64,000 nt of DNA from Promethearchaeota archaeon (GTDB lineage Archaea > Asgardarchaeota > Lokiarchaeia > Sigyniarchaeales > SOKP01), in contig JAUWGH010000005.1 of the NCBI GenBank assembly GCA_030606485.1, positions 260,129 through 324,128 on the forward strand, given 5' to 3'. The notes beneath the pieces are model-generated. The model was not told where the DNA came from. It worked only from the letters and a program-made list of their open reading frames with translations, and did not search any database. Both the position numbers and the translations under genes were made by a program. This document shows positions 53,132 to 62,302 of this stretch, piece after piece (positions within the stretch are counted from its first letter, which is position 1; each line of letters begins with the position of its first letter).

Positions 53132-54082
53132 TTATTTAAATTCATAAAAATATCTACCATGCTTCTCTTTAAATGCTTCTGCTACTTCATCAATTTCGGG
53201 TTGGATGAATTCATACCCATCTTTTAACGCTTCATATGTAACAGGAATGTTTCCTAATACTTCACCATCTACTTGACAAATGAAGGGTTCATCTTCAGGA
53301 TTTAACATCTCTATTCTAACTTTCTTACTCTCAAACTCATATATATCAGGGCGCGGAATGTGCGAGGCTGAATACATCCTTTTGAAATTTCTTAATAGAA
53401 CTAGTTTACTAAGATTACAAACATTGATATAGAATAGACCATCATTAACCCGAGCCTTTGCACACATATACATCCCTCCTCCATAGGATGGACCGTTTCC
53501 AACTGCAATAAGGGTAGATTCACCTTCATATTTATCATTATCCATTATAACTTTGATTTCTCTGTTTTTCCAACGAATAAGTGTCTTTAACACAGCAATT
53601 ACATAATTCTTTTTTTTACTTTCATTAGCTCGCCTTGCAGCTTCAGCATCAAATCCCTGACTTCCGATTCCTATAAAGTAACGTTTAACTCCCTCATCAG
53701 TAATTGCCAAACCGATATCGGATTTTCCAGTATGGCCTTCAGCAATTATTTCACATGCTCTTTTTATATCTGGTGGGATTCCTATTGCTCCAGGAATATC
53801 ATTTCCACTTCCCATAGGAATAAATCCGCATAAAGATCCTGTATTAGAAGTAATGACACCGTTGAAGACTTCATTACATGTTCCATCACCGCCTGCACCT
53901 ATAACGCGGTAGCCATCTTTTGCCAATTGTGTAGCCAATTCTATCGCGTGTCCAGCATATTCAGATTCAAATAATTTATATGAAACACCTAAATCATCGA
54001 GATATCGGCAAGCTTGATCAATATCTGCTTTTGATTTTCCACCCGCGCTAATTGGATTGTAAATTATTCCGTGGTCTGTCAT
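53132..54082 (-). CDS. Diacylglycerol/lipid kinase family protein (DagK-like)
   Basis: Soluble lipid or sphingoid-like kinase of the DAGK_cat family. Motifs: YNPISAGGKS near residue 7 (phosphate contact), GAGGDGTCNEVFNGV near 60 with the hallmark GGDGT, and FIPMGSGNDIPGAIG near 88. The C-terminal beta-sandwich contains the usual Q-V-D-G-E (ICQVDGEVLG). The substrate in an archaeon, presumably an archaeol-type or glycerol lipid, is unknown. ATG 54082 is chosen because GTGAT lies 5 nt upstream; an in-frame TTG at 54106 is less likely. Confidence 0.9.
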   Translation of the reverse strand: MTDHGIIYNPISAGGKSKADIDQACRYLDDLGVSYKLFESEYAGHAIELATQLAKDGYRVIGAGGDGTCNEVFNGVITSNTGSLCGFIPMGSGNDIPGAIGIPPDIKRACEIIAEGHTGKSDIGLAITDEGVKRYFIGIGSQGFDAEAARRANESKKKNYVIAVLKTLIRWKNREIKVIMDNDKYEGESTLIAVGNGPSYGGGMYMCAKARVNDGLFYINVCNLSKLVLLRNFKRMYSASHIPRPDIYEFESKKVRIEMLNPEDEPFICQVDGEVLGNIPVTYEALKDGYEFIQPEIDEVAEAFKEKHGRYFYEFK

Positions 54083-54194
54083 TTTTATCACTTTTTTATT
54101 TATCAATAATAAAAAAAAAATCTTAACAAATCATTTATTTATTAAATATGAGATTAAGCTATATAATAGTTTTATTCAAGTGGTGTAAGTTAAT

Positions 54195-55244
54195 ATGACA
54201 TCTATTGCTATTGAAGGGGATTTCATTGAAACTAAAAAAAAGGGTTTGATCTTTGATGTTAAAGGGTTGCTTCATCCTAAAGATAAAATTATTTGCTTTT
54301 TGAGATATTATCCCGATTCAAATGGAGATAGAATAAGAAATGATACAAGATATTCAAAAATTTATGATTTAGAACAGAGATATGAATTTTTGAGAAAAAA
54401 TTATCCTGATTTCATTTTTTATTCTAATCAAACAGATATGGAATTACAAGGAGTAAACATTAAAGAAATTAAACAGATTTACAAACCTAAAAATTGCTAT
54501 AAGAACTTAAAAAAAGCTGATAATTTATCGCAGAATCAACAAAAAGCTCTCAATTTTTGTGATATACTCATAAATAATACACAAATAACTAATGATAACA
54601 TTGGCATCACTGGTTCCATTATGGTTGGGCTAGATGGGGAGAATTCCGATATAGATGTGGTTATATATGAAACTGATATCAGTAAAAGGATACAAGAAGA
54701 ATTGAAAAAAATTTATTTAAATGAAAAGATTCCAGTTCGAAAATATAACTTAGAAGAATTCAAAAAGCATTACGAATTTAGAGCGGGCAGTTCTGGCATT
54801 TCTTTTGAAAATTTTATGAGAAGCGAAAAGCATAAATTACACCAAGGTAAATTTCAAGAAACTGATTTCTTTATTAGATACATTAAGAGTCCTCAAGATT
54901 GGCCGGGAAAATTTTCTGATTACCTTTATAAAAATTATGGCAGAATAAAACTCAAAGCTGAAATTTTGGATTCTTCTGATTCAATTTTTACACCTTGTTC
55001 CTATAAAATTAAGCCTTTAAGATTATTAGAATTGGTACCCTTTTCGAATGAAATTGAATTAAGCCAAATTCATGAAATATGTTCATTTAGAGGTCGCTTT
55101 TGTGAGCAAGCTATAGATCAAGAGAAGGTATATATAGAGGGAAAACTCGAGAAAGTATTATCTAAGAAGAAAAATGAATATTTTCGAATCATTTTAGGTG
55201 AATATAAGGAAGATAAAATGATGTATTGCAATAACACAAATTAA
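54195..55244 (+). CDS. Predicted nucleotidyltransferase (COG2413-like)
   Basis: Archaeal protein with a polymerase-beta-type nucleotidyltransferase core. GSIMVGLDGENSDIDVVIY near residues 136-155 contains the GS and the D-x-D catalytic aspartates. The N-terminal 100 residues form a separate domain with beta strands (DKIICFLRYYPD), and the C terminus (residues 235-345) carries small-barrel-like strands. The substrate is unknown. GTGGTG lies 11 nt before the ATG and a TATA-like TATATAATA about 30 nt before. Divergent from the lipid kinase gene. Confidence 0.78.
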   Translation: MTSIAIEGDFIETKKKGLIFDVKGLLHPKDKIICFLRYYPDSNGDRIRNDTRYSKIYDLEQRYEFLRKNYPDFIFYSNQTDMELQGVNIKEIKQIYKPKNCYKNLKKADNLSQNQQKALNFCDILINNTQITNDNIGITGSIMVGLDGENSDIDVVIYETDISKRIQEELKKIYLNEKIPVRKYNLEEFKKHYEFRAGSSGISFENFMRSEKHKLHQGKFQETDFFIRYIKSPQDWPGKFSDYLYKNYGRIKLKAEILDSSDSIFTPCSYKIKPLRLLELVPFSNEIELSQIHEICSFRGRFCEQAIDQEKVYIEGKLEKVLSKKKNEYFRIILGEYKEDKMMYCNNTN

Positions 55245-55365
55245 CTTTTTTTAATTCTTATTAAAATTTATATTTACTATTGTTAATATATAATAGAAAG
55301 AAAAAGACATTTTGTAAGTATTGAAAATTATACAATTATAAATTTATGGTCCATTGAAGTATAGT

Positions 55366-56424
55366 ATGGCACTAAATTACTCGCCAGAATTTTATTGGTA
55401 TCTCATAGGTGCAATATTTTGCTTAATAGCCACTATCATAATTGTATGGAATATCTTTTCAAAAAAAAATAAGACCCACTTTTACTATTTTTTTTCAATA
55501 TTAAGTATTTCCATTTTCTACTTTTTTACAAGTTTCTCATTCCTGTTTTTAAGTATAGATTTATATCGAGCGAGTTGTTTCGCAGCTACAATTAGTACAA
55601 TCTTTTTATTTTTATTTATCGACTTTACATCTCGTGAATCAGTAAGTCCTATTAATATAGCATTAATAAGTCTTTTAAGTGGGATGGTATTTATCTTAGT
55701 TTGGCAAGAGAATTCCATTATATTCTATGACGGATTCGGATATCCATCTATTAAAACATCGGGAATATTTACGGTTGTTGGAAATTTAGTTTTATTGTTA
55801 AATGTGTTGTTCTATCTTTATTGGGCTTTAAGAATTTCAATAAAAGCACCCAAAAAGTTAAGAAAATCATCATTAATCTTTTTATGTGGTACGCTACTTT
55901 TATTAAGTGGTTTTTTTATTTGGAGTGCTAAATATCTATTAATGGCTCCAATTGGTATATTTTTTACTGGGACAGGTATGTTGGTTTCAATAATTTCATG
56001 GGTAAAAGAACCAAAAATCCTTTATATATTACCATTTAAAGCCTATAGATTAATCGTTCTTCACGGGAAATCGGGTGTTCCATTGTTTAATTACAATTGG
56101 GTGGAATATAAAGTGGATGAAGCTATTTACTCAGGCCTTCTACATGCACTAAATAATGCAATACAAATCCTAAAAAGGGGCTCAATAAAACATATTTTAT
56201 TAACAGAAGGAGTTTTAATTATTAAAAAATCGGAAAATGTTTTAGTTGGATTAATTGCTGATAAAACATCAAAATTTTTGACTAATTGTATCAATAATTT
56301 CACAGATTCATTTGAAAAAAAATATAATTCAGTTTTAAGTGATTGGAACCATCAAACTGATCAATTTACTTCAGCAAAGGAATTAATTGAAAGACATTTT
56401 GCAAATGTTCCATCTCACTTATAG
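55366..56424 (+). CDS. 7TM membrane protein with C-terminal longin/Roadblock-like domain
   Basis: About seven transmembrane helices (residues 10-215) in the manner of the 7TM sensor region found at the N terminus of some histidine kinases. A cytoplasmic domain of about 135 residues follows: strand YRLIVLHGKSGVPLFNY, helix DEAIYSGLLHALNNAIQIL, strands IKHILLTEGVLIIKKSEN and VLVGLIAD, then a long helix. The order, the S-G-L core and the E-G-V/N-L strand match the tail of the MFS protein at 34386. No kinase or HAMP domain is present. ATG 55366 preferred; TTG 55354 is in frame. Probably a membrane receptor or GTPase docking protein (inference). Confidence 0.75.
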   Translation: MALNYSPEFYWYLIGAIFCLIATIIIVWNIFSKKNKTHFYYFFSILSISIFYFFTSFSFLFLSIDLYRASCFAATISTIFLFLFIDFTSRESVSPINIALISLLSGMVFILVWQENSIIFYDGFGYPSIKTSGIFTVVGNLVLLLNVLFYLYWALRISIKAPKKLRKSSLIFLCGTLLLLSGFFIWSAKYLLMAPIGIFFTGTGMLVSIISWVKEPKILYILPFKAYRLIVLHGKSGVPLFNYNWVEYKVDEAIYSGLLHALNNAIQILKRGSIKHILLTEGVLIIKKSENVLVGLIADKTSKFLTNCINNFTDSFEKKYNSVLSDWNHQTDQFTSAKELIERHFANVPSHL

Positions 56425-56561
56425 TGTTGATTACCTTCGTAAAAATTCAATTCGAATACATCTTCATTCTTTTATGAAAAGATTTTAGAATTTTGTAGAA
56501 TATTAACTAAAAAGGTTCATTATAATTTTTAATAATATTCTTACAAAAAGGTGTTTAAAAA

Positions 56562-57407
56562 ATGAATTTTGAGACTATTAAATTTGAATTACAAGAGGAT
56601 GGAATTGGTATTTTAACACTAAATAGACCAGATAATCTAAATGCTATAAATTTTCAAATGGTGGAAGATTTACACAAGTTATATGACCATCTTATGATAA
56701 ATCTTGATTGTCGTGTTGTTATATTAAAAGCAGCAGGTAGGGTATTTTGTGCAGGTTCGGATTTAAAAGATGGAAACATTTTAAGGTCTAAAAGAAAACC
56801 AGAACAATATAAGAGATTTTATTATTTAGACGTCCCTGAAGTGATCAAGGGAAAGATGTATTACCAATGGCGCATAACTCAAATAGTTGTTAAAATGAGA
56901 AAAATAACTCAACCAATCATCGCAATAATTCATGGACCAGCATCAGGCGGTGGATTTGCATTTACTATGGCATGTGATATTCGAATTGCAAGTGAAGGCG
57001 CAAGATTTAATAACGCTGCTATCAAATTGGGACTCTCTGGTGGGGATGTTGCGACTAGTTATTTCCTTCCACGACTTATTGGAATGTCAAGAGCCGCAGA
57101 AATATTGTATACAGGAAGAACAATAGATGCCAAAGAAGCTGAAAAAATTGGCTATATTCTTAAGTTAGTAGAGGAGGGTAAATTATTAGATGCTGCACTT
57201 GAATTAGCAAAAGACCTATTAAGAAAAAGTCCATTAGGATTACGAATGACAAAACAAGTACTCAATTTAACTCTTGATTCGCCTAGTTTGGAAACAATGC
57301 TCCAATTAGAGAATAGCAGTCAAATTGTATGTTTCTCTTCAAAAGACCTTAATGAAGGTGCTACCGCTTTTCTCGAAAAACGAGAGCCAAAATATCCATT
57401 GCGCTAA
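56562..57407 (+). CDS. Enoyl-CoA hydratase/isomerase (crotonase family)
   Basis: Acyl-CoA metabolism, probably hydration or isomerisation of enoyl-CoA in fatty-acid or amino-acid breakdown. Crotonase fold landmarks: GILTLNRPDNLNAI near residue 16, the oxyanion loop FCAGSDLKDG near 65-74, and HGPASGGGFAFTMACDIRIA near 125-144. AAIKLGLSGGDVATSYFLPR follows at the catalytic helix. The usual hydratase Glu at E-x-x-L-G is replaced around I-K-L-G-L-S-G-G-D, as in isomerase or CoA-hydrolase-like members, so reaction type is open. Monocistronic. Confidence 0.9.
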   Translation: MNFETIKFELQEDGIGILTLNRPDNLNAINFQMVEDLHKLYDHLMINLDCRVVILKAAGRVFCAGSDLKDGNILRSKRKPEQYKRFYYLDVPEVIKGKMYYQWRITQIVVKMRKITQPIIAIIHGPASGGGFAFTMACDIRIASEGARFNNAAIKLGLSGGDVATSYFLPRLIGMSRAAEILYTGRTIDAKEAEKIGYILKLVEEGKLLDAALELAKDLLRKSPLGLRMTKQVLNLTLDSPSLETMLQLENSSQIVCFSSKDLNEGATAFLEKREPKYPLR

Positions 57408-57616
57408 AAAGAATTAAATCATCTAATTTTCCATCCTTTTTTTTCAATAGGAAGTATATCTAAAAAATTTAAAATTGATTTTAATTATAGAATATTAATT
57501 AAATCTTCTAAAATTAATAGTGAAAAATAAATATACTATTAAAATGATTAAATTATTTATACTTTCTTTTTTTAAAGGTAGTAATTAGAAATAGTAAGTA
57601 ATAGTGGAAAAAAAAA
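57408..57616. other. Convergent intergenic region
   Basis: About 209 nt of A/T-rich DNA between converging crotonase and M24 genes, with several T/A runs suited to termination on both strands. No gene seen. Confidence 0.4.
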
Positions 57617-58816
57617 TTAAATATAATCAACTTCAAAAGGTGTTTTAGGTAGGACTTCTGCACCTTTACTTGTAACAAGGGTAGGAGATTCTAATCGCAA
57701 TCCTCCAATCTTTGGATTATTAAATACAATAGCGGCTATTTCAACCATTCCTTCTTCAAATACCATGTGACCCCATTCTTTACCAAAAGTTACAATCGGC
57801 CAACTTTCATTTCCGATACATCCTATACCATGCCCCATCGCGAAGAATAGATCTTTTTCATGTCCTGAAGCTTTAGCTACTTTATTCACTTCTTCATAGC
57901 ATTCACCAAATGTTTTCCCTGGGACCCAATTATCTATAAGTGCATAGCATAGTTGTTCGTACAAATCGTTGAAAGCTTTTAATTCTGGAGGACATTTCCC
58001 AAGAACATAATTATGGCTTAAATCCCCAAGATAACAACCGTACTCTGAATGGAGGTCGACTAATAAAGATTCACCTTCCATAACTAGCTTATTAGTAGCT
58101 GGAGTGCATCCACCCCAAATATAACTCGCTCGGTATCCTGAGCCAATCTCTTCACCTCCAGTGAAGGTCCATTCAAAATTACTCCCCGCTTTTCTCATTG
58201 CAAGAGTTCCAATTCCAGCAATCTCATTTTCTGTAAAAACTTTCTCCGAAGGACGTTCAATTAATGCTTTCTTAACGGCCTCTTGCCCCACATCTGTGAT
58301 CTCACTTGCTTTCCGCAACATTGCGATCTCTTCGGGTTCCTTAATAAACTGGATTCGCTCAGTTTTATCATTAAAATCCACAAATTCACATCCTGGAAAT
58401 GCTTTCTTTAGGAGTTGTGCCTCTCCGTACTGAAGCATTCCCCCACTAATACAAATATCTTGACCAAGCTCAACACCAATTCTGGGGGGCCTACCTTTTG
58501 GGTTATATACTCCTGCCTTTTTAGCAGCAGTTTTAATTTTCTTTTCTAAGTAGAAACCCTTCATGGGTCCAATTCCCTCTACTTTCAACTGACCTTCAGC
58601 TTTACATCGCTCTACATCCAGGAGTACTGTAAAGAGAATTGGCTCCCCAGCTCCCTCTTTAGGTAGAAATATCGCACTACGCCATGGGACGAATGCTCCA
58701 GTAAGATATGTTATGGACTTTACACGTGTGAGCACGCAAAAATCGAGATTAAGCTCATTCATAGCATTTAGATACTTCTTTATGTGTCCCTTCCAATTAA
58801 TTTTGATTTCACTCAT
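57617..58816 (-). CDS. M24-family (creatinase/prolidase-like) protein with one altered metal ligand
   Basis: Two-domain pita-bread fold protein, 399 aa. The N-terminal creatinase-type domain (1-150) is followed by the catalytic domain. Of the five metal ligands of M24 aminopeptidases, D254 (LVDLHSEYG), D265 (GDLSH), H329 (MGHGIG) and E376 (LRLESP) are in place. The Glu expected in GMxxxxEP falls at Ala362 (GMVEIAAIV). That loss suggests a single-metal or metal-free hydrolase, as in creatinase, rather than an Xaa-Pro peptidase. Substrate unknown. It faces the crotonase and is divergent from a glycosyltransferase gene. Confidence 0.88.
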   Translation of the reverse strand: MSEIKINWKGHIKKYLNAMNELNLDFCVLTRVKSITYLTGAFVPWRSAIFLPKEGAGEPILFTVLLDVERCKAEGQLKVEGIGPMKGFYLEKKIKTAAKKAGVYNPKGRPPRIGVELGQDICISGGMLQYGEAQLLKKAFPGCEFVDFNDKTERIQFIKEPEEIAMLRKASEITDVGQEAVKKALIERPSEKVFTENEIAGIGTLAMRKAGSNFEWTFTGGEEIGSGYRASYIWGGCTPATNKLVMEGESLLVDLHSEYGCYLGDLSHNYVLGKCPPELKAFNDLYEQLCYALIDNWVPGKTFGECYEEVNKVAKASGHEKDLFFAMGHGIGCIGNESWPIVTFGKEWGHMVFEEGMVEIAAIVFNNPKIGGLRLESPTLVTSKGAEVLPKTPFEVDYI

Positions 58817-58935
58817 TTTAAAACAACTCTATAAATATTAGTTTAACTCTTATTAATATAAAGTTTTATACAAATTTTTTACCCTTCTAGATTGATACAG
58901 TTAAATAATAAAGGATTTTTAAGATTAGTTTAAAA

Positions 58936-59853
58936 ATGAAACTGAAACTTGCCACTAGGGTTTTAAATGAAGAATATTTCATTAACACCTTTCTAGAATA
59001 TTACGTGAGTCTAGGAGTAGATGAGATTCATATTTTTGATTGTAGTTCTTATGATAATACCTTAAATATTATTAGCGCTTGGCAAAGTAAGCATAAAGGT
59101 ATAATTCTCGCTCTTTCTGATAAGCGGTTTAGACACACAAGTTATATTAATGCATCAAATTTCTGTAATTATATATTAGAATACGCAATCAATAATCAAA
59201 TACAATCGGACGAAGATAGTTGGTGGATTTTTGCCGATATTGATGAATTTATTCGGGCTCCTAACGATAAGAATCTAAAAAAGTTCTTAAAAGAGTGTCA
59301 TAACGATTTAATTAGAACAGTCTTTATTGATTGGCAACCTCCGCCTGAACTGATAAATCAAAATTTAGAATTAAATTATATATTAAGAAATGTTCGACTA
59401 GGAAGATATAAAGGTTATATCCAAAAACTTTATGGGGATCCATTTTATAAAGATTATATCATCAATTTCACTCCTCACAATATAAAAACCTATGAAAAAA
59501 TAAAAACAATCGCTGGATTTCATAGATTTATTTTAAAAAATCAAATTTTTTTACCTCCAAATGAATTCCTTATTGTAGATCACCTTCGAACGGTTCCATT
59601 TCATATTTCTAAAAAAAGAATTAATAAACGTTTAAAACTACTCCAAGATGAGCAAGATGATTGGCTTTTAGAACATTTTCTTCAATTAAAAAACCGATTT
59701 GAAGATTATGAACGTTTTTATAAGAATAGTAAATTGTATGCTTTTGAAGATCTCAAAGAAATCTTGAAAAAAATCCAAGAATATGATAATCAAGAGAGTT
59801 ATTTCAATAATGTGATTGTAAAAGAAAATATTCTAAAAACAAAGTTGATATAA
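58936..59853 (+). CDS. Glycosyltransferase family 2-like (GT-A, Glyco_tranf_2_4 type)
   Basis: GT-A fold enzyme that handles nucleotide sugars. The N terminus KLATRVLNEEYFINTFLEYY with LGVDEIHIFDCSSYDNTLNI is the hallmark of the DUF23/Glyco_tranf_2_4 group. WWIFADIDEFI near residue 95 contains the metal-binding D-x-D. No membrane segment. C-terminal 90 residues are charged and helical. Acceptor unknown; it could build glycans for the AglB pathway or cell-surface polymers. Monocistronic, with an A/T-rich 119-nt region upstream. Confidence 0.85.
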   Translation: MKLKLATRVLNEEYFINTFLEYYVSLGVDEIHIFDCSSYDNTLNIISAWQSKHKGIILALSDKRFRHTSYINASNFCNYILEYAINNQIQSDEDSWWIFADIDEFIRAPNDKNLKKFLKECHNDLIRTVFIDWQPPPELINQNLELNYILRNVRLGRYKGYIQKLYGDPFYKDYIINFTPHNIKTYEKIKTIAGFHRFILKNQIFLPPNEFLIVDHLRTVPFHISKKRINKRLKLLQDEQDDWLLEHFLQLKNRFEDYERFYKNSKLYAFEDLKEILKKIQEYDNQESYFNNVIVKENILKTKLI

Positions 59854-59966
59854 ATTCTCTTATTTAATTTAAACATAAATTTTATAAAAATAAAATCAAA
59901 AAATCTAAGCAATAAAAGAAATTTTATTTTATTTATTCAGATAAATTTCAAAATTATGTGAGTTTA

Positions 59967-62180
59967 ATGGAGTTTATTGAATTTAATGGTGAAAGAATTG
60001 AAGTAAAGGATGGAAAATTGGATCTATCTGCTAAAGGTATTAAAAATATTTTGGATATTGAGCCATTATATACACTAACAAGATTAAAGGTGCTTGACCT
60101 TAGATTTAATCGAATTTCGGATATTTCCGGATTAGAGATGTTTACGAATTTAGAACAGTTGTATTTAAGCGGAAATGAAATCTCTGAGATTAAAGGTCTT
60201 AAAACGCTTCTTAATTTAAAAATACTGAATTTATCCTCGAATAAGATTTCCCAAATTAGTGGTTTAGATACTCTTCTTAATTTAGAAAATCTAAATTTAA
60301 ATAGAAATCAAATTTCCGAGATTAAGGGGCTTAAATCACCTAAAAAATTAGAACATCTCTCTCTTAGTAATAATCAAATTTCTAAAATTGTTGGATTTGA
60401 AACATTAATTCAATTAAAAACTTTAAATCTTGCTTCTAATCAAATTACTGAGATTGAAGGACTTGAGAGATTCATTAAATTAGAAGAATTGGATCTTAAT
60501 TCTAATAAAATTTCAGAAATTAAAGGGCTTGAAACATTAATTAATCTCAAAAAATTATATCTATGGGGTAATCAAATTTCCGAGGTTAAAAGGATTGAGA
60601 GTCTCACTAATTTAGAAGATATAGATCTAAGTTCCAATAAAATTACTGAGATAATAGGTATATATGCTATTAAAAATTTGAAAAAATTAACTCTACACGA
60701 TAATCAAATTTCTAAATTTAAGGGCCTTAACTGGCTTTTAAATTTAGAAGAACTTGATCTTAGCTCCAATGAAATTTCTGAAATAAAAGGGTTAATATCA
60801 CTTAAAAATATGAAAAAATTAATTCTTTATAACAATCAAATCGCCGAGATTAAAGGATTCGAGGAACTAATTAATTTGAAAGAATTGGATCTAAGTTCAA
60901 ATCAAATTACCGAAATTAAAGGGATTGAATCACTCCTGAATTTGCAAATATTAAATTTAAATAATAATAAAATTAAGGATATTAAGGGATTGGAACTACT
61001 TACGAATTTGTGGAGGCTTGAATTTAAATCAAATCAAATCTCAGAAATTAAGTGTTTAAGCACCCTTATTAATCTAGAGGTATTAGATCTAGATTTCAAT
61101 CAAATTAAAGAAATTAAAAAGCTCGAGTCTTGTAATAGAATAAGATATTTTAGTATTTTAGGAAATGAAATTTCCGAAATTAAGGGGTTTGAAGTCCTCA
61201 CCAACTTAGATTATCTAAATTTAAGAGAAAATCAAATTTTTGAGATTTCTGGGCTCGAATCCCTCTCAAAATTAAAAAAACTATACCTTGGTGATAATCA
61301 AATTTCTGAAATAAAAGGACTTGAATCTCTTACGGAATTATGGATATTAGATCTTAAATATAATCAAATTTCAGAGATTAAAGGTCTAGAAACACTCAAG
61401 AAATTAGAGAATCTCAATCTTAGAAATAATAGAATTATTGATATCAGAGGGTTTGAAAATCTTGAAAATTTAAGAGAATTGACATTATCTAATAATAATA
61501 TATCTCTAAATACATTAGAATCTTTAGGGGGATTAGATAATATGGGATATGCTAATAACCCCCAAAAATTTGTGGAACTTTGTCAATTAAAATTAAGACG
61601 AAAAAAGATAAGGGAGTTAGTGGAAGTAAAAAAAGAGGTTATTATTTACAAAGGAGAGGAAATTGAAGTAAATGAAAAGAAATTAGATTTATCTAATAGA
61701 GGTATCCATGATATAACGGAGATTAAAGGACTTGAAAAACTTACAAAATTAATATTTTTGCGTCTAGATGGAAATGAAATTTCGGAGATTAAAGGACTTG
61801 AGACTTTTACTAATTTAAAGTATTTAAGACTGGATAAGAATAAAATTTCCGAAATAAAAGGGTTAGAAAATCTCATCAATTTGAACTGGCTCTTTTTAGA
61901 TAATAACCAGATTTCAGAGATTAAAGGTCTAGAAACACTCATAAATTTACAAAAATTAGAACTTAGTTATAATCAAATTGCGGAAATTAAAGAATTAGAC
62001 CCTCTTATAAATCTAGAAAATCTAAATTTGACTTCTAATCGAATTACTGAAATTAAAGGGCTAGATACACTTAAAAATCTTATCTTGCTATATCTTAAGA
62101 ATAATAATATTGATGACTATCAAATTAATAAGTTTAAAAAGAAATCAGTTGAGCGAAGAAATTTCTATTTTCGGATATAA
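59967..62180 (+). CDS. Leucine-rich repeat protein (SDS22-like, 26 repeats)
   Basis: 737 aa made almost wholly of 22-residue LRRs of consensus N-x-I-S-E-I-K-G-L-x-x-L-x-N-L-x-x-L-x-L. There are 21 full repeats in the first block and 5 in the second. Each block opens with a similar beta-type cap (GERIEVKDGKLDLSAKGI and GEEIEVNEKKLDLSNRGI), and a 60-residue helical linker separates them (about residues 510-565). The C terminus ends in a basic cap. No signal peptide or membrane segment, so it is a cytoplasmic interaction scaffold. Start ATG 59967 follows GTGAG; GTG 59958 is in frame. No partner is evident from neighbours. Confidence 0.93.
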   Translation: MEFIEFNGERIEVKDGKLDLSAKGIKNILDIEPLYTLTRLKVLDLRFNRISDISGLEMFTNLEQLYLSGNEISEIKGLKTLLNLKILNLSSNKISQISGLDTLLNLENLNLNRNQISEIKGLKSPKKLEHLSLSNNQISKIVGFETLIQLKTLNLASNQITEIEGLERFIKLEELDLNSNKISEIKGLETLINLKKLYLWGNQISEVKRIESLTNLEDIDLSSNKITEIIGIYAIKNLKKLTLHDNQISKFKGLNWLLNLEELDLSSNEISEIKGLISLKNMKKLILYNNQIAEIKGFEELINLKELDLSSNQITEIKGIESLLNLQILNLNNNKIKDIKGLELLTNLWRLEFKSNQISEIKCLSTLINLEVLDLDFNQIKEIKKLESCNRIRYFSILGNEISEIKGFEVLTNLDYLNLRENQIFEISGLESLSKLKKLYLGDNQISEIKGLESLTELWILDLKYNQISEIKGLETLKKLENLNLRNNRIIDIRGFENLENLRELTLSNNNISLNTLESLGGLDNMGYANNPQKFVELCQLKLRRKKIRELVEVKKEVIIYKGEEIEVNEKKLDLSNRGIHDITEIKGLEKLTKLIFLRLDGNEISEIKGLETFTNLKYLRLDKNKISEIKGLENLINLNWLFLDNNQISEIKGLETLINLQKLELSYNQIAEIKELDPLINLENLNLTSNRITEIKGLDTLKNLILLYLKNNNIDDYQINKFKKKSVERRNFYFRI
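60102..61487 (+). repeat. 21 x 66-bp coding repeat array
   Basis: Successive 66-bp units encode the first LRR block. DNA identity between units is partial, with recurring AATCAAATTTCNGAGATTAA words, so recombination between units is possible. No intervening spacers. Confidence 0.85.
61767..62096 (+). repeat. 5 x 66-bp coding repeat array
   Basis: Second LRR block of the same gene, with the same unit length and consensus as the first block after a non-repeat linker and a second cap. Confidence 0.85.
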
Positions 62181-62302
62181 GCTTAAAATTATTATATTTC
62201 TTTAATAAATGGTTAATTAATTATTGTAGATATCATCTAAAATAAATCTGATTGCCAATTAAATAATAAAAATTAAAAACTTCCAACTAGTCTAATATTT
62301 AA

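Noticed and set aside
60102-62096. 66-bp repeats as a CRISPR-like array or minisatellite
   Set aside because: The units are coding LRRs in frame, contiguous without spacers, and fit the 22-residue consensus.
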